Assembly (NCBI RefSeq): GCF_013694095.1
Contig: NZ_JACEFB010000011.1
Span: 1 to 64,000 of the forward strand
DNA: 64,000 nucleotides
DNA from: Thermogemmata fonticola
GTDB taxonomy: Bacteria > Planctomycetota > Planctomycetia > Gemmatales > Gemmataceae
Direction of reading: 5' to 3'
Under the pieces are notes generated by a model. The model saw only the letters and a list, made by a program, of their open reading frames with translations. It searched no databases and was not told the origin of the DNA. Below are positions 42,884-51,442 of this stretch, piece after piece. Positions within the stretch are counted from its first letter, which is position 1; the number at the start of each line of letters is the position of its first letter. Made by a program: the position numbers and the translations under genes.

Positions 42884-45049
42884 CTACTCCTGTGGGTTGG
42901 ATGCCGTCTCGGCGACCTGGGCTTCCGCCAGCAGTTGCAAGCGGCGGTAATAGTCGTTGCGCTGCCACAATTCCCGGTGGGTGCCCATGTCGCTGATCTT
43001 ACCGTTGACGATGAGGAAGACCCGATCCACCCAGCGCAAGGTGGTCAAGCGTTGGGCCAGGACGAGGATGGTCCGTCCGGGAGCGACGCGCTGCAAGGTG
43101 TCGTCCAAGAGCACTAAGGTGTCCTCATCCACGGGCGGGCCGGGTTCCTCCACCACCAGAATGCTAGGATCGCGAACCAGGGCGCGGGCCAGAGCGATCC
43201 GGAAGGCTTGGCCGGGAGTCAGCGGCACGCCATGCTCCCCGATCACGGTTTCGTAGCCGTAGGGGAGACGTTCGATGAACTGGTGGGCATGGGCCAGTTT
43301 GGCCGCTTCGATGATCTGCGGCAGGCGGTACTGCGGGTCGCCGCAGCCGATGTTGTTCGCCACCGTATCCGTGAAGACCCATTCATCCTCCATCACGAGG
43401 GCGACTTGGAGGCGGAGGGATTCGTGCGTGACCCAGCGGATGTTTTTGTCTTCGATGCGGATTTCTCCTTGCGTCGGGTCGAAGAAGCGCGGCAGGAGGT
43501 AGGCCAGGCTGCGCAGGGCGCGGCGATCCGAACCGACGAAGGCGACTTTCGCACCTGCTGGAATGGCGAAGGTGAGATTTTCCAGCAGATAGCGGTCGCT
43601 GCCCGGTTCCAGGAGGGAGACATGGCGGAACTCGATGCGGCTGCGCAGAGGGGGGAGGTATTCGGCATCCACGGCTTCGGCGGCTTCCCCTTTGCGTTCG
43701 AGATACTCCAGGATGGCATCGGCGGCTTCCACGCCGCGCCGCCAGCGGGAGCGGACCCGGAACAGGTCCACCACCGCCGGCGCTAGACCCACCAAAGCCA
43801 CTGCCAGCACGGCTAGACCCGCGGGACTGAACTCGCCTGCCAGTACCGACAGGCCGCCCAAATACAGCAATCCCGCCCCTCCCAACAGGGCCACCGCGTG
43901 GAGCATTGGCTCGGCCAGGGCATCCCCACGCAGCTTCCGCCAAGCCGCACGGATCAACGTACTCAGTTGCCGCTCGACCCGGTTCTGATTGAACCGCTCC
44001 AGTTGATAGCATTTGACCAGTCTCACCAAACGCAAGCTTTCCAGGAGCAAAGCCTGGGCGCTCTGAAGTTGCCGGCTGCCCTGACGGCCTTCCCGCCGGT
44101 AATACGCTGACAACTGGCCGCCCACCAGCCACACCAGAGCCGCCATCACCACGAAAGTCACCGCTAGCCAAAAATGCACCAGCAGGATCAGCAGGAGCAA
44201 TCCCGCCAATTGGGGAATCGCACGCCAGGGCAGAGTCACCACGCTATACATGGCTTGGCCGGCCGTCTCCGCTTGCCGGGTGAAAAGCGCCTCCGCTTCG
44301 GCTGTACCCGCCGTCCGAATGGCCAGCGAACCCAAACGGTAGGTATGCAGATAAATCGCCCGGCGCAAGCGGGTAATGACGTCCAGCATCACCGCTGAGG
44401 CGAGGTAAGTCACGGTGGTACTGGCCAGACTCCGCAGGACTACCAGGGCGAAAGCAGCCAGAAACAAGCCCGTCAGATAGGGGAAATTGGGAATGCCGGA
44501 ACCAGAGGGGCGCCAGGTCCAACCGTTCCACGCGGCCAGCCGTCCCAGGAAGCGGCCCGTCCAGCGCTGACGCTCTTGCACCACCACCGGCAGTACGCCC
44601 AAAGGGCCGGACGGCCCCATCCGGCTTTCCCCCAGCGAGGCCCGGTAAGTCTCCGCGGCCTCCGGCCCCACATGCTCCTCCAACGCCTGATAAGCCACCG
44701 CTCGCCAGATGCCCTCCCACTGCTCCAGGGGCAGCGCCGCCTCCAGACCCTGTTCCGCCACCTGCTGTTGGGCTTCGGCGGATACGCCAAACCGCTGCCC
44801 GCGCTCCAGCCGCTGCTCCGCGGACCAGCGCGACCATTCGTCCGCCAGCCGCGCTTGTTCCCCCGCGCTCAGATCGGCAAAGCCGGGAATGCGGCCCCGA
44901 TCCGTGAGCAGCGCGACGAACAGGTACAGCCAGGCGACCAGGATCACCGTCACGATTCCCACCAGCACGGACCCTGCCCGCGCTCCCCATTGCTCCACCT
45001 TCGCCTTGCAGAAATCCCGGCTGAGTCGCTGCCACGCTGCCCCGTTCAT
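42884..45049 (-). CDS. ABC exporter-like protein with degenerate nucleotide-binding motifs
   Basis: A 721-aa membrane-ATPase fusion. TM1 lies at about 28-48. A roughly 140-residue extracytoplasmic insert (50-190) separates it from the remaining helices. The NBD region (about 465-700) has lost its catalytic signatures. Walker A reads GSDRRALR at 506-513, with no P-loop lysine. The Q-loop position is glutamate (E554), the C-loop is LTPGQ, Walker B ends EE where DE is expected (634-635), and the H-loop histidine is Q666. It therefore probably cannot hydrolyse ATP alone. It could be a partner half-transporter, a regulator or a scaffold. The ATG at 45049 has GGGGAGA upstream. cysQ follows 2 bp later. 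Confidence 0.87.
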   Translation of the reverse strand: MNGAAWQRLSRDFCKAKVEQWGARAGSVLVGIVTVILVAWLYLFVALLTDRGRIPGFADLSAGEQARLADEWSRWSAEQRLERGQRFGVSAEAQQQVAEQGLEAALPLEQWEGIWRAVAYQALEEHVGPEAAETYRASLGESRMGPSGPLGVLPVVVQERQRWTGRFLGRLAAWNGWTWRPSGSGIPNFPYLTGLFLAAFALVVLRSLASTTVTYLASAVMLDVITRLRRAIYLHTYRLGSLAIRTAGTAEAEALFTRQAETAGQAMYSVVTLPWRAIPQLAGLLLLILLVHFWLAVTFVVMAALVWLVGGQLSAYYRREGRQGSRQLQSAQALLLESLRLVRLVKCYQLERFNQNRVERQLSTLIRAAWRKLRGDALAEPMLHAVALLGGAGLLYLGGLSVLAGEFSPAGLAVLAVALVGLAPAVVDLFRVRSRWRRGVEAADAILEYLERKGEAAEAVDAEYLPPLRSRIEFRHVSLLEPGSDRYLLENLTFAIPAGAKVAFVGSDRRALRSLAYLLPRFFDPTQGEIRIEDKNIRWVTHESLRLQVALVMEDEWVFTDTVANNIGCGDPQYRLPQIIEAAKLAHAHQFIERLPYGYETVIGEHGVPLTPGQAFRIALARALVRDPSILVVEEPGPPVDEDTLVLLDDTLQRVAPGRTILVLAQRLTTLRWVDRVFLIVNGKISDMGTHRELWQRNDYYRRLQLLAEAQVAETASNPQE

Positions 45050-45532
45050 GACTGACTCTTCTCCCCTCGCGCCTGGCCTCCTCTCCCCTTTCTCTACCGT
45101 TTGGTCTGCTCTCCGGCTTCCCCTTCCCCAGACTACCAAAACCGGCTGCGGGCGAAAATCCCACTTGCCCATAGCCAGGCTGGAACTCGCGGACGCAGGA
45201 GAATACAGCCGGTATCGCCCCTGACTCCGCTCCGCTACTCCCTGGCCGAACCGAAACTTGCTGCCGCATCGTTTATCCTCCAGAAGCGGGCAGGGATCGT
45301 TCACGCTCCCCCAACGTCCCGGAATGGTGCAAAGAAGAAGCACCGCTACGCACCGCTGCTTTCATGCCGGCGGAATTACGGGGGGGTGGCCAACTTCCGC
45401 CGCTGCTGCGGGTGATGGAAGACGGGCACCGGCACCCTGGGCGTTCCGCCGTGGACCATTTATGTGAAAATATGTACCATAAAATGGAAAATGTCAAATG
45501 AAATGATCAGATTTTCATAAATTGCCGGATTG
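45050..45532. other. Intergenic with AT-rich island, no gene seen
   Basis: 483 bp. GC-rich until about 45455, then a clear AT-rich stretch to about 45530, next to the end of the GT4 gene. Possible promoter or horizontally acquired remnant; no gene was seen. Confidence 0.5.
45456..45487. repeat. Imperfect inverted repeat in AT-rich island
   Basis: CCATTTATG and CATAAAATGG flank a short AT-rich centre, with one unpaired base. A second weaker dyad (TGAAA ... TTTCA) follows. It could be an operator or a transcript-end hairpin for the GT4 gene. Confidence 0.4.
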
Positions 45533-46588
45533 TCAAGATGAATTCCGGGAGCGTTCAGCGGGGCCCTCACCAGGTGCAGGTCCGCGGGTCGGGACAAGCG
45601 CTTCGAGAAACTGGCGCGTGGCATTGGGCCAGGAGTAGCGTTGAGCATAGGCAGTGCAGGCGGCGGGATCGCCCCGCTGGAGGGCCAGTTGGATCGCCGT
45701 CTGAAGGTCGTCGTGGAGGGCGCCACAGCGGGGGTCGGTGATCAGATCGCGGGGTCCTGGTGCGGGGTAGGCGGCGACGGGTAGTCCGCTGGCCAACGCT
45801 TCCAGGATAACGTTGCCGAAAGTGTCCGTGCGGCTGGGGAAGACGAAGAGGTCCGCGGCGGCGTAAAGTTCGGCCAATTCCCGGCCATGACGATAGCCGA
45901 GAAAGACCGCCTCGGAATAACGCTGCTGCCACGGCTGCCGGGCCGGTCCATCGCCGACCAGCACCTTGCTACCCCTCAGCGGCAGGCGCAGGAAATCTTC
46001 CAGTCCCTTTTCCGCTGAGATACGGCCCACGTAAAGAAAGATCGGGCGCGGATACGGCAGCGCCGGCTTCGGCCGCGGATGGAACAGCGTGGTATCCACC
46101 CCGCGGGACCAGAGAGAAACGGGGGGAGTGAAGCCGCGCTGCTGCAACTCCTGGGCGAGCGTCGGCGTGGCGACCAGAAGCCGAGCCGCGGCCCCATGAA
46201 ACCAGCGCAGATAGCTATAACTCAGCCGCGGCGGGATGCCGGCCAGAGTGTGGAGATATTCGGGAAAGCGTGTGTGATAGGAGGTGGTGAAGCGCCAGCC
46301 GAGGCGGCGCGCCACGCAGCGGGCCAGAAGGCCGAGCGGACCTTCTGTGGCAATGTGCAGATGGTCCGGGCGAAAGCGCAAGAGCCGCCGGGCGATCCGC
46401 CCGCTCCGGGGCATAGCCAGGGAGATTTCCGGATAAAAAGGAGCCGGCAGGCGGAAAAAAGCGGACGGCTCGATGACATCCACGGTATGCCCGAATTGCT
46501 GCAACAGGCGGCAGGTCGTGTCCAGCGTGCGGACCACACCGCTAACTTGAGGATGCCAGGCATCGGTGACCAGCGTGATCCGGGCCAT
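45533..46588 (-). CDS. GT4-family glycosyltransferase
   Basis: A GT-B retaining glycosyltransferase of 351 aa. The N-terminal acceptor domain has VTDAWHPQVSGVVRTL and DHLHIATEGPLGLLAR. The C-terminal nucleotide-sugar domain has FLYVGRISAEKGLEDFL, DLFVFPSRTDTFGNVILEALASGLPV and GPRDLI. It resembles the PimB/alpha-mannosyltransferase-like group; the exact sugar is unknown. No clear Shine-Dalgarno lies before the ATG at 46588. The last 25 residues are low-complexity. Confidence 0.9.
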   Translation of the reverse strand: MARITLVTDAWHPQVSGVVRTLDTTCRLLQQFGHTVDVIEPSAFFRLPAPFYPEISLAMPRSGRIARRLLRFRPDHLHIATEGPLGLLARCVARRLGWRFTTSYHTRFPEYLHTLAGIPPRLSYSYLRWFHGAAARLLVATPTLAQELQQRGFTPPVSLWSRGVDTTLFHPRPKPALPYPRPIFLYVGRISAEKGLEDFLRLPLRGSKVLVGDGPARQPWQQRYSEAVFLGYRHGRELAELYAAADLFVFPSRTDTFGNVILEALASGLPVAAYPAPGPRDLITDPRCGALHDDLQTAIQLALQRGDPAACTAYAQRYSWPNATRQFLEALVPTRGPAPGEGPAERSRNSS

Positions 46589-46687
46589 ACGTCGTCTGCC
46601 AGGAGGGGAAAAGAATCGGCGGGTGAGGGTGCCCCCCTGTCCCTCCCTTTATTCTCCCCGGATGAACTGGGGATGTAAAATGCGTGT

Positions 46688-47665
46688 ATGACTGCTGAAA
46701 AATATCTGCGACCGGAAGTGATCCGCCAGGTGGGCCGCCTGGACCTCCGTGCCAAGTTTATTGTGGAAGGGTTCCTCAGCGGTTTGCATGCCAGTCCCTT
46801 TCACGGTTTCTCAGTCGAATTCTCAGAGCATCGCAAGTATAACCCCGGCGACGACATCAAGACCATCGACTGGAATGTCTACGCCAAGACCGGCAAGTAT
46901 TTCGTCAAAAAATACCGGGCGGAGACGAATGTGACAGGTTGGCTGGTCATGGACCTGTCGCAATCGATGGACTGGAACGGTCCGCTGGAAGCGCGGAGCG
47001 CTGGGGTCAAGGTGGATGCCTCCGTGCTGGGTGCAGCGGCGACGGAAACGCTGACCAAGTTCGAATATGGCATCTGCCTGGCTGCGGCCCTGGGGTATCT
47101 CATGATCCAGCAGCAGGACCCCGTCGGACTCGTCGCCTTCGACACGCAACTGCGCACGGTCGTTCCCCCCAAAAGCAAGCGGACCCAGCTTGGCACGTTG
47201 CTCTCCGTGCTGGCGAATCTGCGGCCGAGCGGCCCGACCGACATCGCCGGCAGCCTCATGCAACTGGCGGCCTTCGTTCGAGGCAAGAGCCTGATCATGC
47301 TCTTCAGCGATCTGCTCCCCACCCGCGACGACTGGCGCAGCGAAGCCGAAGCTGTCATCCGCAGCCTCTACCGCCTCCGCTACGCCGGCCACGAGGTCAT
47401 CGTCTTCCACATCCTCGATGTTCTGGAAGCCCAATTTCCCCTCGCCGGACTGATCGACTTTGCCGATGTGGAATCCGAGGCGCACCAGGAAGTGGACGCC
47501 CAGGGGATCCGCGAGGATTACCTGCGGTTTGTCGAGGAGTTCCGGGGTTACTATCAGCGGGAGTGTGCCGCTGCCCGCGTCGATTACGTGCCGATAGACA
47601 CCTCGGTCGGCTTCGACCGGGCACTGCTGGATTATCTGATCCTGCGCCAGCAGCGCTTCGGCTGA
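46688..47665 (+). CDS. DUF58 (vWA-like) protein
   Basis: A protein of 325 aa. The DUF58 signature segment reads HRKYNPGDDIKTIDWNVYAKTGKYFVKKYR-like at about 48-77. A vWA-type fold follows, with the MIDAS-like DLSQSM at about 89-94 (WLVMDLSQSMDW). Partners in other bacteria are MoxR-type AAA ATPases, none of which is adjacent, so it is separated from the usual moxR-DUF58 pair here. The start at ATG 46688 fits MTAEKYLRPEVIRQVGRLDLRA-type N-termini; the ribosome site is weak. Confidence 0.88.
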   Translation: MTAEKYLRPEVIRQVGRLDLRAKFIVEGFLSGLHASPFHGFSVEFSEHRKYNPGDDIKTIDWNVYAKTGKYFVKKYRAETNVTGWLVMDLSQSMDWNGPLEARSAGVKVDASVLGAAATETLTKFEYGICLAAALGYLMIQQQDPVGLVAFDTQLRTVVPPKSKRTQLGTLLSVLANLRPSGPTDIAGSLMQLAAFVRGKSLIMLFSDLLPTRDDWRSEAEAVIRSLYRLRYAGHEVIVFHILDVLEAQFPLAGLIDFADVESEAHQEVDAQGIREDYLRFVEEFRGYYQRECAAARVDYVPIDTSVGFDRALLDYLILRQQRFG

Positions 47666-48046
47666 ACGCCCCCGCTTCCCACTTCTGTTCTGGACCAGCC
47701 CCTTCGGCGGCATGGACAAGAGGTTTTTTGTGATGATGTGCGTCTACTGTAAGGAAGCGAGCAAAGCGGTACCTTCGACTTGGTACATCGACAATGCCAC
47801 GAGTGAGAACGGGCCTATGATTCCGGCTCCGCAGGCGAGGCTTCGCCGGAGTGAGGACCGAACAGCCGAGGCTTGAAATCCCTGGGGTCTGAAGGGGAAA
47901 TTGGCTCAGAACCGAGGGAGGCAAGCGAGACGGGGCGGTCCGCTCGTAGCTGCCCCCCTCCGAGGGGCGCGAGAGAGGGTCAGGCGGTCATGGCCGCGTC
48001 GAACGGTGGATGCCAATGGGTTGCCAGGTGTGATTGGACACGTGGT
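47666..48046. other. Convergent intergenic region with one possible small ORF
   Basis: 381 bp between the DUF58 gene and the PfpI-like gene. Apart from the candidate at 47733, no gene was seen. GC content is normal. Confidence 0.5.
47733..47876 (+). CDS. Possible small CxxC-containing protein
   Basis: A 47-aa frame starting MMCVYCKEASKA, with a CxxC pair near its start and an acidic/basic tail. AAGAGG lies 9 nt upstream behind a T-rich spacer, which is a fair ribosome site in a GC-rich genome. An ATG at 47712 is in frame. There is no homology evidence and the region may be non-coding. Listed because it is too short for ordinary calls. Confidence 0.22.
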   Translation: MMCVYCKEASKAVPSTWYIDNATSENGPMIPAPQARLRRSEDRTAEA

Positions 48047-48562
48047 TTAGACGTGCTGATTCCAGCGAGAGGGGTAAAGCAGGCGGGGCAGGAGCAGGGG
48101 CAAGTCTTCGCGGTCGCGGCAGGTGAAGAGCTGGCCATCCACGACGACTGCCTCATCCCGATAGGCAGCCCCCGCGGCCCGGACGTCATCCCGAATGCCC
48201 GGCGTGCACGTCACTTGCCGTCCGTCGAGCACTCCAGCGCTGATGAGCAGTTGGGGGCCGTGGCCGATGGCCGCCACAGGCAAGCCGTCTTGTACAAATG
48301 TCCGTGTCACATCGACGGCCTCTTCCCGCAACCGCAGCCGTTCGACACACGTCCCATCCGGGATCAGGAGCAGATCGTAATCGCTGGGATTGACCTGATG
48401 GATGGTGGTATCGGGTTCGATGCGGTAATTGTGCATGCCCACGAGCACATGCATGAGGGGGGAAGCCAGGCAAACTTCCCATCCCGCCTCGCGGAGCCGG
48501 TACCAAAGGTAATGCACGGTCACGTCTTCAAAGCCGTCATCGAGCAACACCAACGCTTTCAT
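48047..48562 (-). CDS. DJ-1/PfpI-family protein lacking the nucleophilic cysteine
   Basis: A protein of 171 aa with the class I glutamine amidotransferase-like fold. E12 is in GFEDVT and H101 is conserved, but the residue before it at the nucleophile elbow is glycine: AAIGHGPQLL, where ICHGP is expected. The codon is GGC, read directly. It therefore cannot act as a cysteine protease or glyoxalase by the usual mechanism; a binding or stress role is possible. AGGGGGG lies 8-9 nt before the ATG at 48562. Confidence 0.85.
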   Translation of the reverse strand: MKALVLLDDGFEDVTVHYLWYRLREAGWEVCLASPLMHVLVGMHNYRIEPDTTIHQVNPSDYDLLLIPDGTCVERLRLREEAVDVTRTFVQDGLPVAAIGHGPQLLISAGVLDGRQVTCTPGIRDDVRAAGAAYRDEAVVVDGQLFTCRDREDLPLLLPRLLYPSRWNQHV

Positions 48563-48805
48563 GATGTGGTTCCCCCCCTGAATGATGCCGTTTTCCCCGT
48601 GAGCGGGGCAGGTTCCCCACGACCAGCCCCTGAGATAACCATCGATAACTCCTGCTAGCCATTTTAGTGAATGTTTTGGAAGGGCGAGTATTGCGCGGCC
48701 ATGTTCCGGGGCAGGGAGTCTTTGGCGGGGGTGGGAGCGGCTGCGGAGGCCCTTTGCGGGAGCAATCCGGGCCGGGTCGATCACGTTGGCAAACAGTATT
48801 TCTCG

Positions 48806-49396
48806 TTATTTTTTGCGGAAGGGATTGGGGGGCAGATCGACTTTTTTGATGGATTGGAGGAAGTCCAGGATTTTACCGCCGTCATCGGCGAGTTGGGCGT
48901 GGAAGTGGAGGGTGAAGCCGTGGGGTCCTTTGGCGTCGATCAAGGCGGGTTGCAAGGTGAGGAAGGTTTTGACCACGTCGATTAGTCCCATCATGGTGGC
49001 GCAGAAGATGTCGATGCGGGCACCGTGGGCCAGGAGGTACTCGGCGATATCGCGGCGGCCCATGTGGGAAGCAGCACCGAGGGCGGATTCCCAATCTCCG
49101 CCGCCCCAGTCGATGGTGGCGTTGACCAGGGCGGGCTGGCGGGTCAACAAGCGCTGAACCATGGGCAAATCGCTGTGAGCGAAGATCACGAAGTCCTGGA
49201 CGAGCAGGCGGGGAAGCGGGGAACGGCGCCAGGAGGGGGTGAAGCTGGGCTTGGGATAGTCGCGGACGAAGGGTGGCTCGACGGGAACCGGGGTCGGGGG
49301 CGGGGCCAACTCCGGTTCGGCGGCTGTGAGGGCGTCCGCTCCCAGCACGACACTGCTGGCGCAGGTGATGGTGAATTGGCGGCGGCTCCAGGCCAT
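48806..49396 (-). CDS. Tat-exported ankyrin-repeat protein
   Basis: A protein of 196 aa. It begins with a Tat-like signal SRRQFTITCASSVVLGA, then a Pro-rich segment. Two to three ankyrin repeats follow at about 75-165 (DLPMVQRLLTRQPALVNAT, RRDIAEYLLAHGARID, LIDVVKTFLTLQPALIDAKG). Probably a periplasmic protein-binding module. GAGGAGG lies close to the ATG at 49396. Downstream of DUF1501 in the same direction with a 182-bp gap. Confidence 0.85.
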   Translation of the reverse strand: MAWSRRQFTITCASSVVLGADALTAAEPELAPPPTPVPVEPPFVRDYPKPSFTPSWRRSPLPRLLVQDFVIFAHSDLPMVQRLLTRQPALVNATIDWGGGDWESALGAASHMGRRDIAEYLLAHGARIDIFCATMMGLIDVVKTFLTLQPALIDAKGPHGFTLHFHAQLADDGGKILDFLQSIKKVDLPPNPFRKK

Positions 49397-49578
49397 GGCG
49401 GTTTCCTCCTCTTGCAGACGGGCGGGGGTTATGCCTTTTCCAGCGGGGGCAGCAGGTCTCGTTGCGCGCAGGACGCCGCTGCTGCTTCATCATAGCCGTG
49501 CTGAGGGTGGGAAGCCACGCTTCGGCAGAAATGGAGTTGGGGGAAATCGAGGCGCGGAGCGGAAGCCAGGCGGCGAGG

Positions 49579-51069
49579 TCAGCCGAGGGCGTCGTGGAGG
49601 ACGGAGCCGGTGGGGAGGAGGGGAACCGGGCGTCCGATGCGGTCGCGGAGCGTCGTTTCCAGGTCGAAGCCGAGGAGGTAGTAGGCGGTGGCGAGGATGT
49701 CCTTAGGCGAGACAGGCCGATCGACGACGGTGCCGCCGATGCGATCGGTTTTGCCGATGACTTTGCCCCGGCTGATGCCGCCTCCGGCAAGCAGGACGGT
49801 GTAAGCCTGGGACCAGTGGTCGCGTCCGCCGCCTTTGCTGGAGTTGAGTTTGGGGGTGCGGCCATGTTCGCTGAGGACCAGGACGAGGGTTTCGTCGAGC
49901 AGGCCGCGTTGTTCCAGGTCGGTGAGGAGGGCAGCGAAGCCGCGGTCGAAGCCGGGCATCAGTTCTTCGCGCAAGCGAGGGTAGTGTTCCCAGTGGGTGT
50001 CCCACCCGGAGCCGGCCAGGCCGTACTCATCCCAGAAGACGGTGACGAAGCGGCTGCCGGCTTCGATGAGCCGCCGGGCGGCCAGGCAGCTTTGGCCGAA
50101 GAGAGTATGGCCGTAGGTGTCGCGTACTTTGGCCGGTTCCCGCCGCACATCCAGGGCTTGGCGTACCTGGGGTGAAGTGAGCAGGGTGTAGGCCATCTCG
50201 CGGAAAGGGTCGCCGCTGTCGATGCGGTCGCGGACGCGGCGGGCCTGTTCCAACTGTTCGAGCAAGGAGCGGCGGCGTTCCAGGCGGTCCAGCGTGATGT
50301 CAGGAGCCGGAGGCGGTCCGAGCGTGAAATAGGCGTCCGGATCGATCCCGACGTAAGGTTCCGCGAAGGTTTCGCTTTCGTTGTTGAGCGTCTTGGTGAT
50401 GGTGCGATTGGCTCGGCCGTGGAACTGGGTGAAGTGGGGGGCATAGGGCCGGCCCAGGAAGGCAGGATAAGGTCCGGCACGCGGCACTTCGCCCCGCCGC
50501 TGACTGCTGAAGGGGAAGGGAAGGGCGATGTTGTCCGGCACGGGCTTGCGCCGGGCGGCGGGCGAACGCTGTTGTTCCAGATAGGCCACCACCGACCCGA
50601 TGAACGGCCAGTGCCGGCTGTCATTCGGCGCCAGTTCCATGGCGACGTCAATCTGGGGCACGCCGGTGGTGGCATAGGCTACGCCGTGGATCGGATACGG
50701 GTGGGTCACCGAGCGCACGACTGTCAGCAGGTGCATGACGCGGCTGGTCTGCGGCAACAATTCGCAAACATCGCAGCCGGGAAGCGTCGAGCGGATGGGG
50801 CGGAGTTCGCCGCGGACCTCGAGGGGAGCGTCCGGCTTCATATCCGCCAGTTCGAGCTGGCTGGGGGAGCCATAGAGAAACAGCAGAATGCAAGACTTCG
50901 CCCGGCCAAAGAATCGTCCGGCCGTATGGGCTGCTAGACTGGCTGCCGAAGCCGACCCCCAGCGCAGGGCCTCCGCCAAAGTCAGGCCCGCCGCTGCTCC
51001 AACCGTCAGCCATTCCCGACGCGTGTAACCGTCACAGAACCGTTTCGGTTGACCCAGCAATTGCAACAT
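49579..51069 (-). CDS. DUF1501 domain-containing protein
   Basis: A large planctomycete/verrucomicrobial family of exported proteins (496 aa). It has a Tat motif at TRREWLTVG (residues 16-24), then SCILLFLYGSPSQLELADMKP, GWDTHWEHYPRLREELMPGFDRG, LVLSEHGRTPKLN and GRDHWSQAYTVLLAGGG. The fold is related to alkaline phosphatase/sulfatase-type proteins; biochemical function is not established. These are usually paired with a DUF1549/DUF1553 gene, which is absent here. The ATG at 51069 has a weak upstream GGAG. Confidence 0.92.
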   Translation of the reverse strand: MLQLLGQPKRFCDGYTRREWLTVGAAAGLTLAEALRWGSASAASLAAHTAGRFFGRAKSCILLFLYGSPSQLELADMKPDAPLEVRGELRPIRSTLPGCDVCELLPQTSRVMHLLTVVRSVTHPYPIHGVAYATTGVPQIDVAMELAPNDSRHWPFIGSVVAYLEQQRSPAARRKPVPDNIALPFPFSSQRRGEVPRAGPYPAFLGRPYAPHFTQFHGRANRTITKTLNNESETFAEPYVGIDPDAYFTLGPPPAPDITLDRLERRRSLLEQLEQARRVRDRIDSGDPFREMAYTLLTSPQVRQALDVRREPAKVRDTYGHTLFGQSCLAARRLIEAGSRFVTVFWDEYGLAGSGWDTHWEHYPRLREELMPGFDRGFAALLTDLEQRGLLDETLVLVLSEHGRTPKLNSSKGGGRDHWSQAYTVLLAGGGISRGKVIGKTDRIGGTVVDRPVSPKDILATAYYLLGFDLETTLRDRIGRPVPLLPTGSVLHDALG

Positions 51070-51442
51070 GATGACACCGACTCCACGGATCGACACTTCT
51101 CGACAACGGGATGCCGTAAAAAGGGACACCGGCAGGGCGGGCAGTTTTCTCCCGGTCGTTCCGCACGGAGAGACTATCCGAACAACCTGTTCTTATGATG
51201 CCGGATGATACGGGATGGGGCAAGTCAAAAAATGCGGATACTTTCAGTTGAAGCCGTCTCTTTCGACTGGAAGCACCCAAGGGGGCGCCCGTTGCCCTCT
51301 CTCCGAGGAAGGGGGGTCGGAGAAGGCTCGGCAGAATACCAGGGTGACATGGCGGCGTGGACAAGGGGAGGGAGAAGGCCGTCTGCCGGCAAAAGGCGGG
51401 GCGCTGGAGCGGAGGGGGCGATCCTCCGGTTCCGACGTTCAA
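51070..51442. other. Intergenic, no gene seen
   Basis: 373 bp between the stop of the multi-TM protein gene and the DUF1501 start, both leftward. No recognisable gene or repeat. Confidence 0.45.

Noticed and set aside
45050-45532. Insertion sequence remnant in the AT-rich island
   Set aside because: No transposase fragment, terminal inverted repeats or target duplications were visible; only short dyads.
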